A stretch of 64,000 bases of DNA from NCBI GenBank assembly GCA_037893245.1, contig JBAIAA010000507.1:806001-870000 (forward strand), in the 5' to 3' direction. The notes below the pieces were generated by a model. That model worked only from the letters and a program-made list of their open reading frames with translations, ran no database searches and was not told the DNA's origin. Below, piece by piece: positions 52,870 to 63,242 of the stretch; positions within the stretch are counted from its first letter, which is position 1; every line of letters starts with the position of its first letter. The position numbers and the translations under genes were made by a program. The DNA comes from Crossaster papposus (taxonomy: Eukaryota; Echinodermata; Asteroidea; Velatida; Solasteridae).

Positions 52870-53340
52870 TATGGACTGGCAATGAGGTCACTAAAGCACG
52901 TCTGGGTTTAGCTAGTCGGAAACAGTGAAAAGTGAAACTTAGTAGCAGAGTAGGGCCCCACCCCTGAATACTACATCTCATGCCCTAAGACTACAGACCA
53001 TTCAGAAAGTAAACTCCCTGCCAACACCAAACAAATGTGGTGCCTCAGACGCATACTACACATTACATGGCGTGACAAAAGATCCAACCAGTCCATTCTC
53101 AACGAGGTAGCCCACAAAGAACGCCTCACATGAGGCATAAGCAGGAGAAAGCTCTACTACTTCAGGCATGTGGCAAGAGCAAGTGCTGGTAATTTAGGAA
53201 TAATGTTCCTAGAAGGCAAGGTGGATGGAAAAAGATCAAGGGGAAGACCCAAAACCACATGGTCCATTAACAACAGTCATGCCCCTTCCTTGGTTATTAT
53301 TTACGTGGTAAAGACCAGTTCATTACACTTTTATCCCCTT
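52870..53340. other. Possible retroelement fragment, unclear
   Basis: Read with frame changes on the plus strand there are pieces such as NTKQMWCLRRILHITW, NEVAHKERLT and GKRSRGRPKTTWS. These resemble the C-terminal tail of some LINE proteins. Stops interrupt it. The call rests only on these short phrases. Confidence 0.4.
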
Positions 53341-53343
53341 ATT

Positions 53344-53660
53344 TAATAACGCTTGGAGTCTGGGTGCTGATAATTACCCGAGCCGAAGGCGAGGGTAATT
53401 ATCAGCACCCAGACTCCAAGCGGTATTAAACAGAGTGATTAATACCGACCGAACAGATATTTATTCCCATTCATAAATACCTTTTTTGTAAAATTCAGCC
53501 AAAAAGCCCCGAAAATCACGGAAAATTGTCGCAAGTAAATGTTGGTGTTTCGCCATTCTGTGTGTTGTCCCCTATCCATGTTCAGGGGCCACTGTCAAAT
53601 GACATGTTTCCGCCTCTGTCGCTCTACGTCACAATACATGCAATAAAGCGTATTTACCAT
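53344..53660. mobile_element. Palindromic element, GAGCCGAAGGCGAG apex
   Basis: CGCTTGGAGTCTGGGTGCTG and its complement flank the apex at 53379-53394 in a nearly perfect palindrome (53344-53427). A non-palindromic body shared with 46672-46905 follows. A related element is at 56960-57250. Confidence 0.8.
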
Positions 53661-54507
53661 TGATCTCCATTATATAGACTGGATAGGCCTCCGCGTCTAA
53701 ATGGCGTACGCGCGCGTGTTTTGTTCAAAGGGAAAAGAACGAACGTGACGCGACCGCGTTTGTGCACGACTTATGGAATTTTTTTAAAAAGTGGAAGAAT
53801 TGTTTTTTTAAATTCGTCATATTTGGAGGAAAACAGCATTTTGCACCCGAATGGTTCAAAATAGATAAGAACAATGGTCTGCGCAGTGCCCGGAGAAGGA
53901 TGTCCGATGAGTTGTCCATGTGCAGAGGCTACTTTTGTTGCCAACTGGTTTTAAACACTTCTAGCCATGTCTTTATCGTCCGTTTAATACCGGCCACGTG
54001 ACGGGCTCTCGACCAATAGGAATGCCTAAACTGTCCCAGGTATTTATGAATTTGTATTAATAAATACCTATGAGAGTTGAAGGCTTTTGATTGGCCGAGA
54101 CTCGATCACGTGCCGGTCATTATATATAGTAATATCATCGGTTTTCCAAGGGCCGTTTTCTAAACCCCGGCTTTGGGCTGCATTCTGGCCACACTACAGA
54201 CGGTTTCCTAGTTCCGGATCGCAAAAGATATTCAGGCTGTTTTCGGCAAGTCTAATTCCTTGAAATTTAAATGAAATAGGTTTAGTAGTTTACCTTGAGT
54301 GTTGGAGAAACTACAGTTTTTGTTTCGATATTTATGCTGTTCTTTATTTGAAAATACGACGTCAAATATACCGACATCCCTTTTTCTAGTTGCGGATCAG
54401 CCGGATCGAGTATAAAAAACTGCTTCGTACATGAAAAATTATCACGCTAGAACCAACCCGAATCAAGCCTATATTTCTGATAAAGTATTCGTTAATTCTT
54501 CCAAATA

Positions 54508-54763
54508 GGCACTTTGGGAGACAAATTAGCGATAGTTTTGATTCACTTGGGAGACAGTGGCACTTAGGGAGACATTTCAGTGTCTCCCTAAGTGTCTAGC
54601 TACCCCACAAAACGATATTTGGGAGTTATTTTTGCTCGGAGAAGACAGATTTGGGTCTAAATAGCATAAATATGAAATTTCGTGGAAAAAGCTCCAGGTA
54701 AAAACGGGTTAGGTTACAATAAAGATTGTGCACGACTCTATGGGATTGTCTCCCAAAGTGCCC
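54508..54763. mobile_element. Element with CACTTTGGGAGACA ends, copy 3 (inverted)
   Basis: Opposite orientation to copy 2, with ends GGCACTTTGGGAGACAAATT and TTGTCTCCCAAAGTGCCC. The internal hairpin GGAGACATTTCAGTGTCTCC is kept. Confidence 0.8.
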
Positions 54764-55371
54764 ATTTGGAGGTATTATAATTTTTATAAATATACAGTTT
54801 ATAATAAATTTCAAATACTTTCACTTCCAATAAAGTTTAAAAAGAGGACTTGCAAGGAAATGCTTTGAAATGTTTTGTCCGTGTACGTACGTGTGTGGCG
54901 CGCGGCAACGAGCCGATAAACTTTGTCCCACCATGGAGGAATAAACTCCATGGTCCCACAGAACACGTCATATGAAATCGCTTGCGCGCGTACCGTTGAT
55001 GCATGTATTTTACGGGCGATTCGGAACTAGGAAAAAATGAACGTTCAGTCTTTGGCAGATTTTTTAATACTGGAGACTTTTAGACTTCTTTTTACTTATG
55101 TATCAAGAAGCTTGTATTCTTTTCAAAATGCACTTCATCTAAACAAATAGTATTGGAGACCAAGCCATAACAAGGTAGGTTTTTATTTGAAGCGATCCGG
55201 AACTAGGACAAATCCGGGACTAGGAAAACAACTGTACCACTGCTAAACTACATGAACAAAGCCAAAATACGGAAACGAAGCTGCGTTTGTAAAACGGCCT
55301 AAAAGAAGCCGCGAAGTCGCGAAATTCGGAGTATTTTCACCATTGTTCTCGTTAAAAAGGTATTTATTAAA

Positions 55372-55534
55372 GGTAATAACAGTGCAAACCCGGTTATTAC
55401 TGCGTGGTAATGACCGGGTTGGGGGATGACTGCTGGTAATGGACCTCGCCTTCGGCTCGATCCATTACCAGCGGTCATCCCCCAACCCGGTCATTACCAA
55501 GCAGTAATAACCGGGTTCTCGTACTGTTATTACC
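55372..55534. mobile_element. Palindromic element, copy 1
   Basis: GGTAATAACAGTGCAAACCC on the left mirrors the right end; the inner arms GGGTTGGGGGATGAC and CATTACCAGCGGTCATCCCC pair around CTCGCCTTCGGCTCG. Non-coding. Confidence 0.85.
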
Positions 55535-55840
55535 TAATTAACAAGGACGCGTCAAATCTTGATACTGCGCGCTATAAATGTACGCGTAGAACGTTTGTAT
55601 CTATACGCGCGGCTTTTTTCAAAATGCACGTGTCGTTTGTTAACGCTAGCGCGTTGCTATGCACGGTGGGTCCGTAGTCAGCTAGTCTGGTCTCAAAGCA
55701 ACACATATTGAAGAGACCGGGTACCATGCATAAGCTAAAATATGGCCCCTGAACATGAAAACAAAACACTGGAAATATCGCGAAGTCACGAAATGTGGAG
55801 CAATTTCACCATTTTTCTTGTTAAAAAGGTATGTATTGAA

Positions 55841-55951
55841 GGGAATAACAGTGCGAGGACCCGGTCATTCGGCTCGGTCCATTACCAGCGGTCATCCCCC
55901 AACCCGGTCATTATCACGCAGTAATGACCAGGTCCTCGCACTGTTATTCCC
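55841..55951. mobile_element. Palindromic element, copy 2, left arm mostly deleted
   Basis: GGGAATAACAGTGCGAGGAC mirrors GTCCTCGCACTGTTATTCCC. Only the start of the left arm remains, joined to TCATTCGGCTCGGTCC and the complete right arm. The flanking 80 bp also match those of copy 1, so this is a tandem duplication. Confidence 0.85.
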
Positions 55952-55992
55952 TAATTAATACTCGACAACTGTGCATTTCAGGTCAGGGCGAA

Positions 55993-56380
55993 TTATGAGG
56001 AATGTTCTGTCTCCGTTGCTAACAATAAATCGATCTCACTGTACCTAGCTTTGAGTTCGGTCTGGGTTGCTTTAGGCAAAGCTCCAGTCTTTGCAGTAAG
56101 CTGGAAGTCCCAAAGCAGAGCTGACTTCTCGTCTAACCATTCTGTAACTGCCTTGCGATTTTTTTCCAGCACCCATATATCGCGGCTTCTGTGACCCAAT
56201 CCATTGGCCCGTGTACCAGTGAATTTGGATCCAGTGGTCTTCGGTTGAGATTATGCAGCCAATTTGTGGTCTTCTTTCGTATTCTTTAACAAAAACAGCT
56301 ACCATCATCCCTTCCTTGATTGATGCAAAGTCATCCACATGTTTTATGGTCTGCCTCTTCGAACTTGAACCAACAAACAC
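55993..56380 (-). pseudogene. Unknown gene, last exon, frameshifted
   Basis: The exon opens after an ATAG acceptor at 56381-56382. It reads VFVGSSSKRQTIKHVDDFAS, IKEGMMVAVFVKEYERRPQIG and STEDHWIQIHWYTG. Near 56195 the sensible frame changes: the first frame ends soon in CKDWSFA, while another continues RDIWVLEKNRKAVTEWLDEK to TETEHSS at 55993. The 'GMMVAVFV...I.I.WYTG' part looks like a small chromatin-reader-type beta barrel (Tudor/chromo-like), but the family is not identified. It is either a decaying gene or carries a sequence error. Confidence 0.6.
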
Positions 56381-56743
56381 CTATAATAATTAAAGACAAA
56401 TTAAAAACGGAAATTAATACCATATTTGCCAAGAAAGCCTGTAATTAAGTTTAAATAACACAGTTTATCATGATCTCACTATTTTTTGAATCTATTCAAA
56501 TTGTTTATGCAATAGCAATACGTAATAAAATTGTCTGTGTCGTTTTATTTTTTTCTTGATTAATTATACTAAAACTAAACATTTCAAAGAATAGGTTGAA
56601 GGATGCATTAGGCAAAGTTCTTAAACAACGTCTTCCTACCATTACGGTTATTGATTACAAAATTTATGTTTTGGTTAGAAAAAGCTCAGCATTGTAATGG
56701 TAGCACTAATGTACAGTAATTGTCATGTTTGTTTTTGGCTCAC

Positions 56744-56878
56744 CTCTGGACAATCATCAACCACAGCCTCCTCAATGTGCTGGAGATGAGACAGGTCAAT
56801 GGGTTGGTCATCAACTGTCATGTCGTTTGCTGTACGCAGCTTTTCCAGGGGCCAACAGTGGCTGCCATCATATAATGG
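56744..56878 (-). CDS. Unknown gene, upstream exon
   Basis: This 45-codon exon has a GAATAG acceptor and a GTGAGC donor and is in phase 0 with 55993-56380. It reads PLYDGSHCWPLEKLRTANDM and then DLSHLQHIEEAVVDDCPE. The joined product continues DCPEVFVGSSSK. Upstream exons were not found before 58.6 kb. Confidence 0.65.
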
Positions 56879-56959
56879 CTATTCAAAAATAAACATCACA
56901 AAAAGGTGTATTTAATAATAAGCGAATAAATATGTGATTGGCCATTTTAAAACTAAAAC

Positions 56960-57260
56960 TGTTATGGTCCTGGATCATAGCCCAAGCCAAAGGGGAGGGC
57001 CATTATCCACGTCCAAGACCGTAGCCTGTTTTAAATGTTCTTGTTTTAATACCGACCAAGTAGTATGTACTTATTCCCATTCATAAATACCTTTTAGACA
57101 AATTCAAATCACGTCAAAAATCTTATTATCAAAATAAATCAAATTCATCAACAGATTGTACCCAATGTTATGTGAAACACCCCCTGGTCAAGTTAATGGT
57201 ATGTGCGGTGAGTACTGTACTAGGTATTTATGAATAAGTATTCGTAAATAACAGTTTGAA
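56960..57260. mobile_element. Relative of the 53.3-kb palindromic element
   Basis: AAGCCAAAGGGGAGGGCCAT near 56983, TTTTAATACCGACCAAG near 57043 and CCCATTCATAAATACC parallel 53386-53490. GTATTTATGAATAAGTATTC closes it near 57236. Confidence 0.6.
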
Positions 57261-57299
57261 AATTCAGATTGGGAGCTCGTCACGTTGGTGGTTTTATTA

Positions 57300-58640
57300 C
57301 ATAATTACATAATTATTTACTCATTTAATTATTAAATCGTTCTTCCAATGTTGCTTTTGTATGTCTCAATTGTGAGAAAAAAGTATAGAAAATATAGACT
57401 ATGGCTGTTTATTCCTTTTTATGTATACCTCTGTGTATGCACTCATGTCTCTCAGAAATTCTGCCCACCATGTTTGTGCCACATCTATCTAGATGTACAA
57501 TTTAGTGTAAGATCCCTTGACCACAGTCCCTGATCCCTGCACGACCTTGTTTTGACCTTGTGGCGGTCCCCATAGCAACCTCCCCAGCTCCAGAGCAAAA
57601 CATTCCCTAAGGTGCCATAATTTCACCCTGTTACTGTTAGGACATTGTCTGTGCATTGACTATAGTTTTAGCCCATTTTCCCATCATTCTGTTGCTACTG
57701 CTAGTGTCCAAACCTACAACACCTGTTTTTATACACTTTACACACCGTTAGATTTGCACATAGACACCGGATTTTGGCAACCCCAGCGTACAAAACCTTC
57801 CTTCCTTCCTTCCTTCCATTATCTTCACAACAATTACGACAATGCAAGTCTATAGCTGCCGGGCCTGTAGTCGGCTACAATAACTGTCAATTGTATAAAA
57901 CAACTAAAGATCACTCGGTCACAAACTTTACCTTTATCATTTAGGCTACAAACTACACCATTAATGGTATTGTTACTAAACTTGTTAGCCCCTTAAAACT
58001 TACCGGGTGCCAGCAAGCAGAAACTGTTGCTTCGTCAGTTTCCATGGAACGGTTGGCATCCATGTTGTGTACATGTACATGATGTACCGGACCCCGTACG
58101 TGTTATTGTATGTACTGTACATGTACGTACGCGCACGTCCACGAACCAAAAATTACACGATACATGTGTATACATTTTGTACAGAGGTCACGACAATCGG
58201 ATCTGGACCGGACCGGACCATTGTAAACCATTAGGTAACGGCGAAAGTAAAACCCTAATTCTGTTATAAGTTGAGGGTAAAGAAAAAGTTACAAAAAACA
58301 ACCCAGTATTATACGAAAAACAAACAAGTACGTACTTCTAAATTGAATACGTTCGTAATTTCCAGGAAACTTTTCTTCAGAGGTTTCATGTAATGCAACA
58401 CGCAGTGCACCCCCACGTTGTTATGCTACGCTCCATCGCAAAAAAAAAGCGGGAAACACACTTGTCAAAATGTTGACTCTGCAACAACTACACAAAATGC
58501 GCTCGCTAGCTACGTGATCTATATCTTTGGTGTATTAATTCGTACGAAAGTACGTATGTACATGTACATGTACATAATCACACAACCGAGGTGCCGGTGG
58601 AAGAATTTTGAACAGAGTCGACTAGCGGAAGGTTTGAAGA
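57300..58640. other. Intergenic, between the two right-hand genes
   Basis: Contains a (CTTC)n run at 57797-57815 and palindromic TGTACATGTACA runs near 58066, 58116 and 58557-58573. The unknown gene points left and the methyltransferase-like gene points right, so promoters of both could lie here. No TATA-type site is clear. Confidence 0.45.
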
Positions 58641-58643
58641 AAA

Positions 58644-58815
58644 ATGCCACCTAGACTTTGGTGGATGTTTGATTTGACCAAACCATGCCATTTGGCCAGG
58701 ACAGACGATGGGGAGGCTGTCAACAAGCAACAGAAACCTCTTGAACTGTTGCGTGACATAGTGACATCGATGTCACCAGACGATGGTTGGGTACTGGATG
58801 CGTGTAGTGGAACAG
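58644..58815 (+). CDS. Amino-methyltransferase C-terminal part, exon 1 (SAM site)
   Basis: The exon starts at ATG and ends at a GTATG donor. It reads MPPRLWWMFDLTKPCHLART, NKQQKPLELLRDIVTSM and GWVLDACSGTG. NKxQKP and the DxCSGTG loop are motifs X and I of beta-class N4/N6 DNA methyltransferases, which bind S-adenosylmethionine. In that class the catalytic (D/S/N)PP(Y/W) motif IV comes earlier in the protein and is absent here. The 97-residue product therefore lacks a visible catalytic motif. Confidence 0.75.
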
Positions 58816-58861
58816 GTATGTTTTTGACTATGCGTTAAAGAAGTTGTAGATATTTCAGAAG

Positions 58862-58882
58862 AGGGGGGGGGGGGGGGGGGGA
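58862..58882. repeat. Poly-G tract
   Basis: About 20 G residues just inside the methyltransferase-like intron, 45 bp after the donor. Confidence 0.95.
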
Positions 58883-58924
58883 GAAAACCCTCCTTTACCT
58901 GGCACTGACTAATTATTGTGTGTA

Positions 58925-59562
58925 CAGGGTGTATTAAAATGGTTGGTACCGATAACTGATCATTTTTTCAGATTTTTGTTCAATACCGGTAATTGTTATG
59001 TACCAACTTAGACCAATTTGCTTTATATATTAGACAAAATAATAGTTTTATCCTCTCTAAGAATGTTCGTTCATGACAATATCACATTCTATTCAGAAGT
59101 TACATTTTTATTTATTTATTTACATCATCTCCCTAACCCTGCCAGACCCAGCACAGTGCATCTGTGGTGACTGCCTGACCTTGCTGCACTCTGCACACAA
59201 GTCAATGTATGCACTGTGCTGGGTCTGGCAGGGTTTCTAGCCAAAATACCCTAGAGGGTTAGGGTTAAAAATTAATGAGGGTAAACTCATATCAGTGCAC
59301 AGCACTGTTTTTCATACAGCAATAATAAATTCATAACATAAATTATAAAAATATCGCACGATATAAAATAACAAAGGTACACCAATTACATCAAAGATAA
59401 CACAATATAACAAAATTACCAATATATTTAACAATATACACATTACGGATTATTTGAATTAAAAATGTGCCCCTTGACATGCTTTTTAAACCTCAAGATA
59501 GTTGGCAAGCTTTTAATGGCAGGTGGAACATATCACGGTACCAATAATTTTGATACACCCTG
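58925..59562. mobile_element. 638-bp mariner-type element, non-autonomous
   Basis: Inverted ends CAGGGTGTATTAAAATGGTT and the complement of AATAATTTTGATACACCCTG, with TA on each side (58923-58924 and 59563-59564). TA target and CAGGGTGT start are typical for Tc1/mariner. The interior is AT-rich with no transposase, and holds the hairpin at 59135-59265. Confidence 0.85.
59135..59265. repeat. Long hairpin inside the mariner-type element
   Basis: ACCCTGCCAGACCCAGCACA pairs with its complement ending GGCAGGGT at about 59235; the perfect stem is about 25 bp with a ~49-nt loop. CCCTAACCC-like stretches lie on both sides. It could fold in RNA, but no microRNA-like asymmetry can be judged here. Confidence 0.75.
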
Positions 59563-59913
59563 TACATGTACGTGCTCTATAGTAGATTTTTGTAAGTGCA
59601 ATTTGAAAAGTCAATTATTAAAATATATTAAATAAAACCAAATGCAGCAACAATATATTCAGATAGTAAGATACATTAATGACAGCAAATCTCCAATTCT
59701 GATTTTGCAATAGCAGTGTGTTAAATTTCACTCCCACATATCACAAGGGTCAAACTGTCCATAACTTTGCATTTCAAAATTGTGCGTCATAATTTCATTT
59801 ACGGATACTTCGGGAAGAGTTCCATACACGGACAATGCTTATTTTTCCGTACAGTCACCTTCAATTAAGCCATGAAAAGCAATGACATGTCCTAAATGTT
59901 TTTATTTTTTCAG

Positions 59914-60035
59914 GAACAGAAATCGAGGCTTGTCTTGTGGAGGGACGGAACTGCGTGTCAGTAGAAATGGATGAATGCCAGACATCATATATCACAAAAC
60001 GTCTCATGTCACTCCTATATCCTACAGAGCTATAG
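59914..60035 (+). CDS. Amino-methyltransferase C-terminal part, exon 2
   Basis: The exon begins after TTTTTTCAG and phases with exon 1 to complete the GTG-TE motif. It reads TEIEACLVEGRNCVSVEMDE and then QTSYITKRLMSLLYPTEL before TAG. The GR-x-x-x-x-VE pattern is motif II. The protein ends soon after, as C-termini of beta-class enzymes do. A 638-bp mariner-type element fills much of the intron. Confidence 0.75.
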
Positions 60036-60121
60036 GGACCATACATTGTATGCATTTAGGGGCCATTAAAAATTGTCAATATTTTGTCAATTTGGATTGT
60101 ATTTTGGAGGTCGGTGTCGGA

Positions 60122-60245
60122 GACTAGTCCGAGTAACTTGGACTCTACAAATCGCCTTTTTTAACATTTGGACATGTTTGGCGATACATGCCAAACATGT
60201 CCAAATGTTAAAAAAGGTGATTTGTAAAAGTTACTCGGACTAGTC
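60122..60245. repeat. Palindrome of ~124 bp
   Basis: GACTAGTCCGAGTAACTT mirrors AAGTTACTCGGACTAGTC-like sequence at the right; TTTTTTAACATTTGGACATG pairs with its complement near the centre. Non-coding. Confidence 0.85.
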
Positions 60246-60349
60246 AGAGACTATCGCTAAATCTAGCGACGTTGCTAGATTGTACAACCGTTGCTTGATC
60301 AAGCGACGACTATGACGTGTGACGTCATTTTTTAGTTATTTTTTATTAT

Positions 60350-60940
60350 GTTAGTGAGTTCAGCCGACAAAAAACGTTACGCGGAAAAATTTGAGTTTTG
60401 CTAAACTAAATGGTATGTATTTTATAAATGTTGGTGTTTAATGTCTTCATTGATTTTGTGTTGCAGATTGTATAGTTCCCGATGCATTTTTTTCCGATAT
60501 ACCCCTCCGAAATTGTGAATAGTGTTATCGCAATGGGACTACAATTTTGTAAAAAAAATGGCCGCTGCAACAAAGGTTAGACTAGTTCCTAGTCCTCCAA
60601 GTTTCTATTGCAGACTACAAAAAACGATTTGCGAAAGAAACTTTTGACTAAGCTTTTTGTAAACTGTGTAGAAATAGTTCTGATAAGTTTCTTTATCAAT
60701 CTTCTTGTTCAAGTTGCATGAATTTTGTGCGGGTTTTTCAGAACATACGATAACACTATTCACAATTTCCGAGGGCTATATTGGAAAAGTGCATCATACA
60801 ATTGTACAATAAGAATTATACAATCTGCAACACGAAATCGATGAAGACATTAAACACCAACATTTAATCCATTCCGTAATTAAGTTTAGCAAAAACTCAA
60901 TTCTTTTCGCGAAACTTGCTTTTGTCGGCTAAATTTAACT
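60350..60940. mobile_element. Foldback with ~180-bp arms
   Basis: CAGCCGACAAAAAACG, GGTGTTTAATGTCTTCAT and TTGTGAATAGTGTTATCG (60361-60531) mirror 60745-60930. The flanking phrase GAAGAGTTCCATACACGGAC occurs at 59815 and, with one change, at 60954. The region also contains the text AAAATGGCCGCTGC near 60555, with no open frame of note. Confidence 0.75.
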
Positions 60941-61611
60941 CTCGAGAAGAGTTCCATATACGGACAACGCTTATTTTTTTCACTTAGGGAAGCAATCTCA
61001 TGTCGACGGCGCTAGATTTGCTGGTTCCCGACCTGTTGATGGTGATTAGTAGGACCCCAAATTTGTAGTTGTACTATAGTTATACAACACTTCTTTTTGT
61101 GGAATTAGTTTTCTTGAGCTGTCATGATATTTCAGTAAAAATTGACTTACCTACTTAAAGAGCAACTATACAGGGGTTCAATTTTTCGTGATTATGTGTT
61201 TTTCTGGCAGAATATGGATTAAATAATCGAAATAAATTAAGTTTGGGCGAGTAAGGCAAACAATTCGTTTTTTATAGAGGTTTTCTTTCTGCGCCTTCTT
61301 GGCCCGAAATCCGAAAAAACCCGAGGTCAGATTCTGTGTGCGCTTGTAAACACGTGACGTCATTCTGGGAGTCAGTTTACGGCAGGCCTGTGTGTGCACA
61401 AAATTGTTTATCTGGCCATGGTCTGGCGTACGACGACATGCACTCGAAAACTGCACAAACCTAATGTACTGTTGAACCGGTACCAGACTGCTCACGCTGC
61501 GTTCCTCTTTCTCACCAGCGATAGAACGCGACAATTTGTAGTGAAAACAACTCGGAAATATAGCTTTATATCGTGTTTATTTTAAATATTATCGCCGCTG
61601 TACTGTGAAGG

Positions 61612-61844
61612 ATGGACTACAGAGTGATCAGTTCTTCCAGTGAAAGTGATGACGACAGTGAAACGTATTCAGACAATGACGAATTAATCGACATCGAAGA
61701 CGATGGAGCGGGTCCGGCGATGGTTGTACGTGGCGCTGAGCCGTACCGGTACGAGCCACCAGCCCCGGACCGCCCGGCAGACGATGCTGGCCACGCTGCC
61801 GAGGGACACGCGGAACCGAACATTCGGTTGGGAAATACCGACTG
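61612..61844 (+). CDS. First exon of a P2RX7-intracellular-domain-like gene
   Basis: The exon starts ATGGACTAC and runs to a GTAAGT donor in phase 2. The first 30 residues are acidic and Ser-rich (VISSSSESDDDSETYSD). Then come YRYEPPAPDRP and NIRLGNTDW. The Y-x-(F/Y)-EP motif and a final RLGNTDW just before an expected Cys-rich zinc segment are typical of proteins with the cytoplasmic 'ballast' domain of P2X7 receptors. These are common in invertebrate genomes without the ion channel part. The following exon is not seen before the window ends, so the gene is partial. Confidence 0.6.
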
Positions 61845-61849
61845 GTAAG

Positions 61850-63240
61850 TTTTATTTTGAAGACAAGTTGGAAAGATTTTACTTTGCTACCTTCACCAAC
61901 AAATCTGAGAAATTAACCATCCATTTATTTAGGCTCTAGTACTAGTTGTACGCAAGAATTTAGTTTTGAGAAAAATTGGCTAGAAAAGTGTGTTACTATG
62001 TTGGTGTTTGATGTTCTTGTGCATGGTCTCTCTTACATAAAACAACATACACATCGTTATAAATGCTGAAAATTGTTCACCAATTTTGCTAACAATAAAT
62101 CTTGATCGAACAAGTTGTGCCATAAATTCTGAACCTGATTGAATGGTTAATTTATCAAATTGGTTGATTCTTGATAAGTTATGGCGAAGGTATCAAAGTA
62201 AAATCTTTCCAAACACTCACACTGTATGTACTTTTACATGCTTTTAGTTAGTCCTTTCGTGAACTCATGTGTGTGTGTGTACTATGTCTGCAAGTACTGG
62301 GATTTAGGACCTGTTTTATGAGACAACTAACGAAAATCCACATGGACTTTCAACTTTTTAATAGATGTCGGAACCATGTTGAATATTTCCAGGGATAATT
62401 TGGACCTTTTATACTTCCACGCTTATACTTGACCCTATTTTTGTACTGGACCTTTTTTTTGTAAATTAATTAAAAACACTAATTTGGGAGAAAAAATTGA
62501 TTTGCATGCGTCTAAAGAAATGACTGAGGCTGAATTTGGTGATGAATCATCACATGTGGCCTAGGTGTACCTCAGATAAAACATTCCAGCCCTATGCTAA
62601 CATTTGTATTCGCCATTTGTTATATAAATTTATAATGTTATGGGCCAGGGGGAATGAGCATACACATGCGGCCCAAGTGGGGCACCAGTAACTAGTTTTT
62701 TTATTTGTCCATATCATTACCCAGCAGTATATGAGCACCATATTAGAAATACGATAAATAAAACTGTTAACCAAAATTTACTTGCCACTGTTGATTTAGT
62801 CGGTGCATGCTTCAGAAATATATTTTCCCTCCAGTACACCACGCACGTGTTGTTCAATGGTAATACACGCAGCTTAGCGCTAGAGCATATCAGTATTATC
62901 ACGACCCTACATATAATGTAGTTGAACAGGTATGACGTCAGCAAGTCATTGAGCGCCAGGTATGGGCAGCCATTAATTTGCTTTTAAATTGAACTATAGG
63001 CCTATGGTTGCAACAGCTTTTGCTCAAAATTACATATTTGCGACGTCAGTATTTAAGAAGAATGTCTCTTACGTGATAGTTTTTGTGAATAATATTATTC
63101 AGTGACTTTAATGGGTACAAAACAAATCCAACATTAATTGTTTTGGTGACAATGGCCGACCATACTTTGCTTAGACTGTTTCTCCCGCCTCATAAACAAA
63201 GTGGGAAAAATAATGCAGGAATCTAGAACCAACGATAATA
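61850..63240. other. Presumed intron of the P2RX7-like gene
   Basis: No Cys-rich continuation (CxCGxC-type) is seen on the plus strand. No repeats stand out until 63243. Confidence 0.45.
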
Positions 63241-63242
63241 TA

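Noticed and set aside
61703..61939. Second plus-strand frame overlapping the P2RX7-like exon
   Set aside because: It is a shifted frame of the better-supported exon 61612-61844 and runs through its donor.
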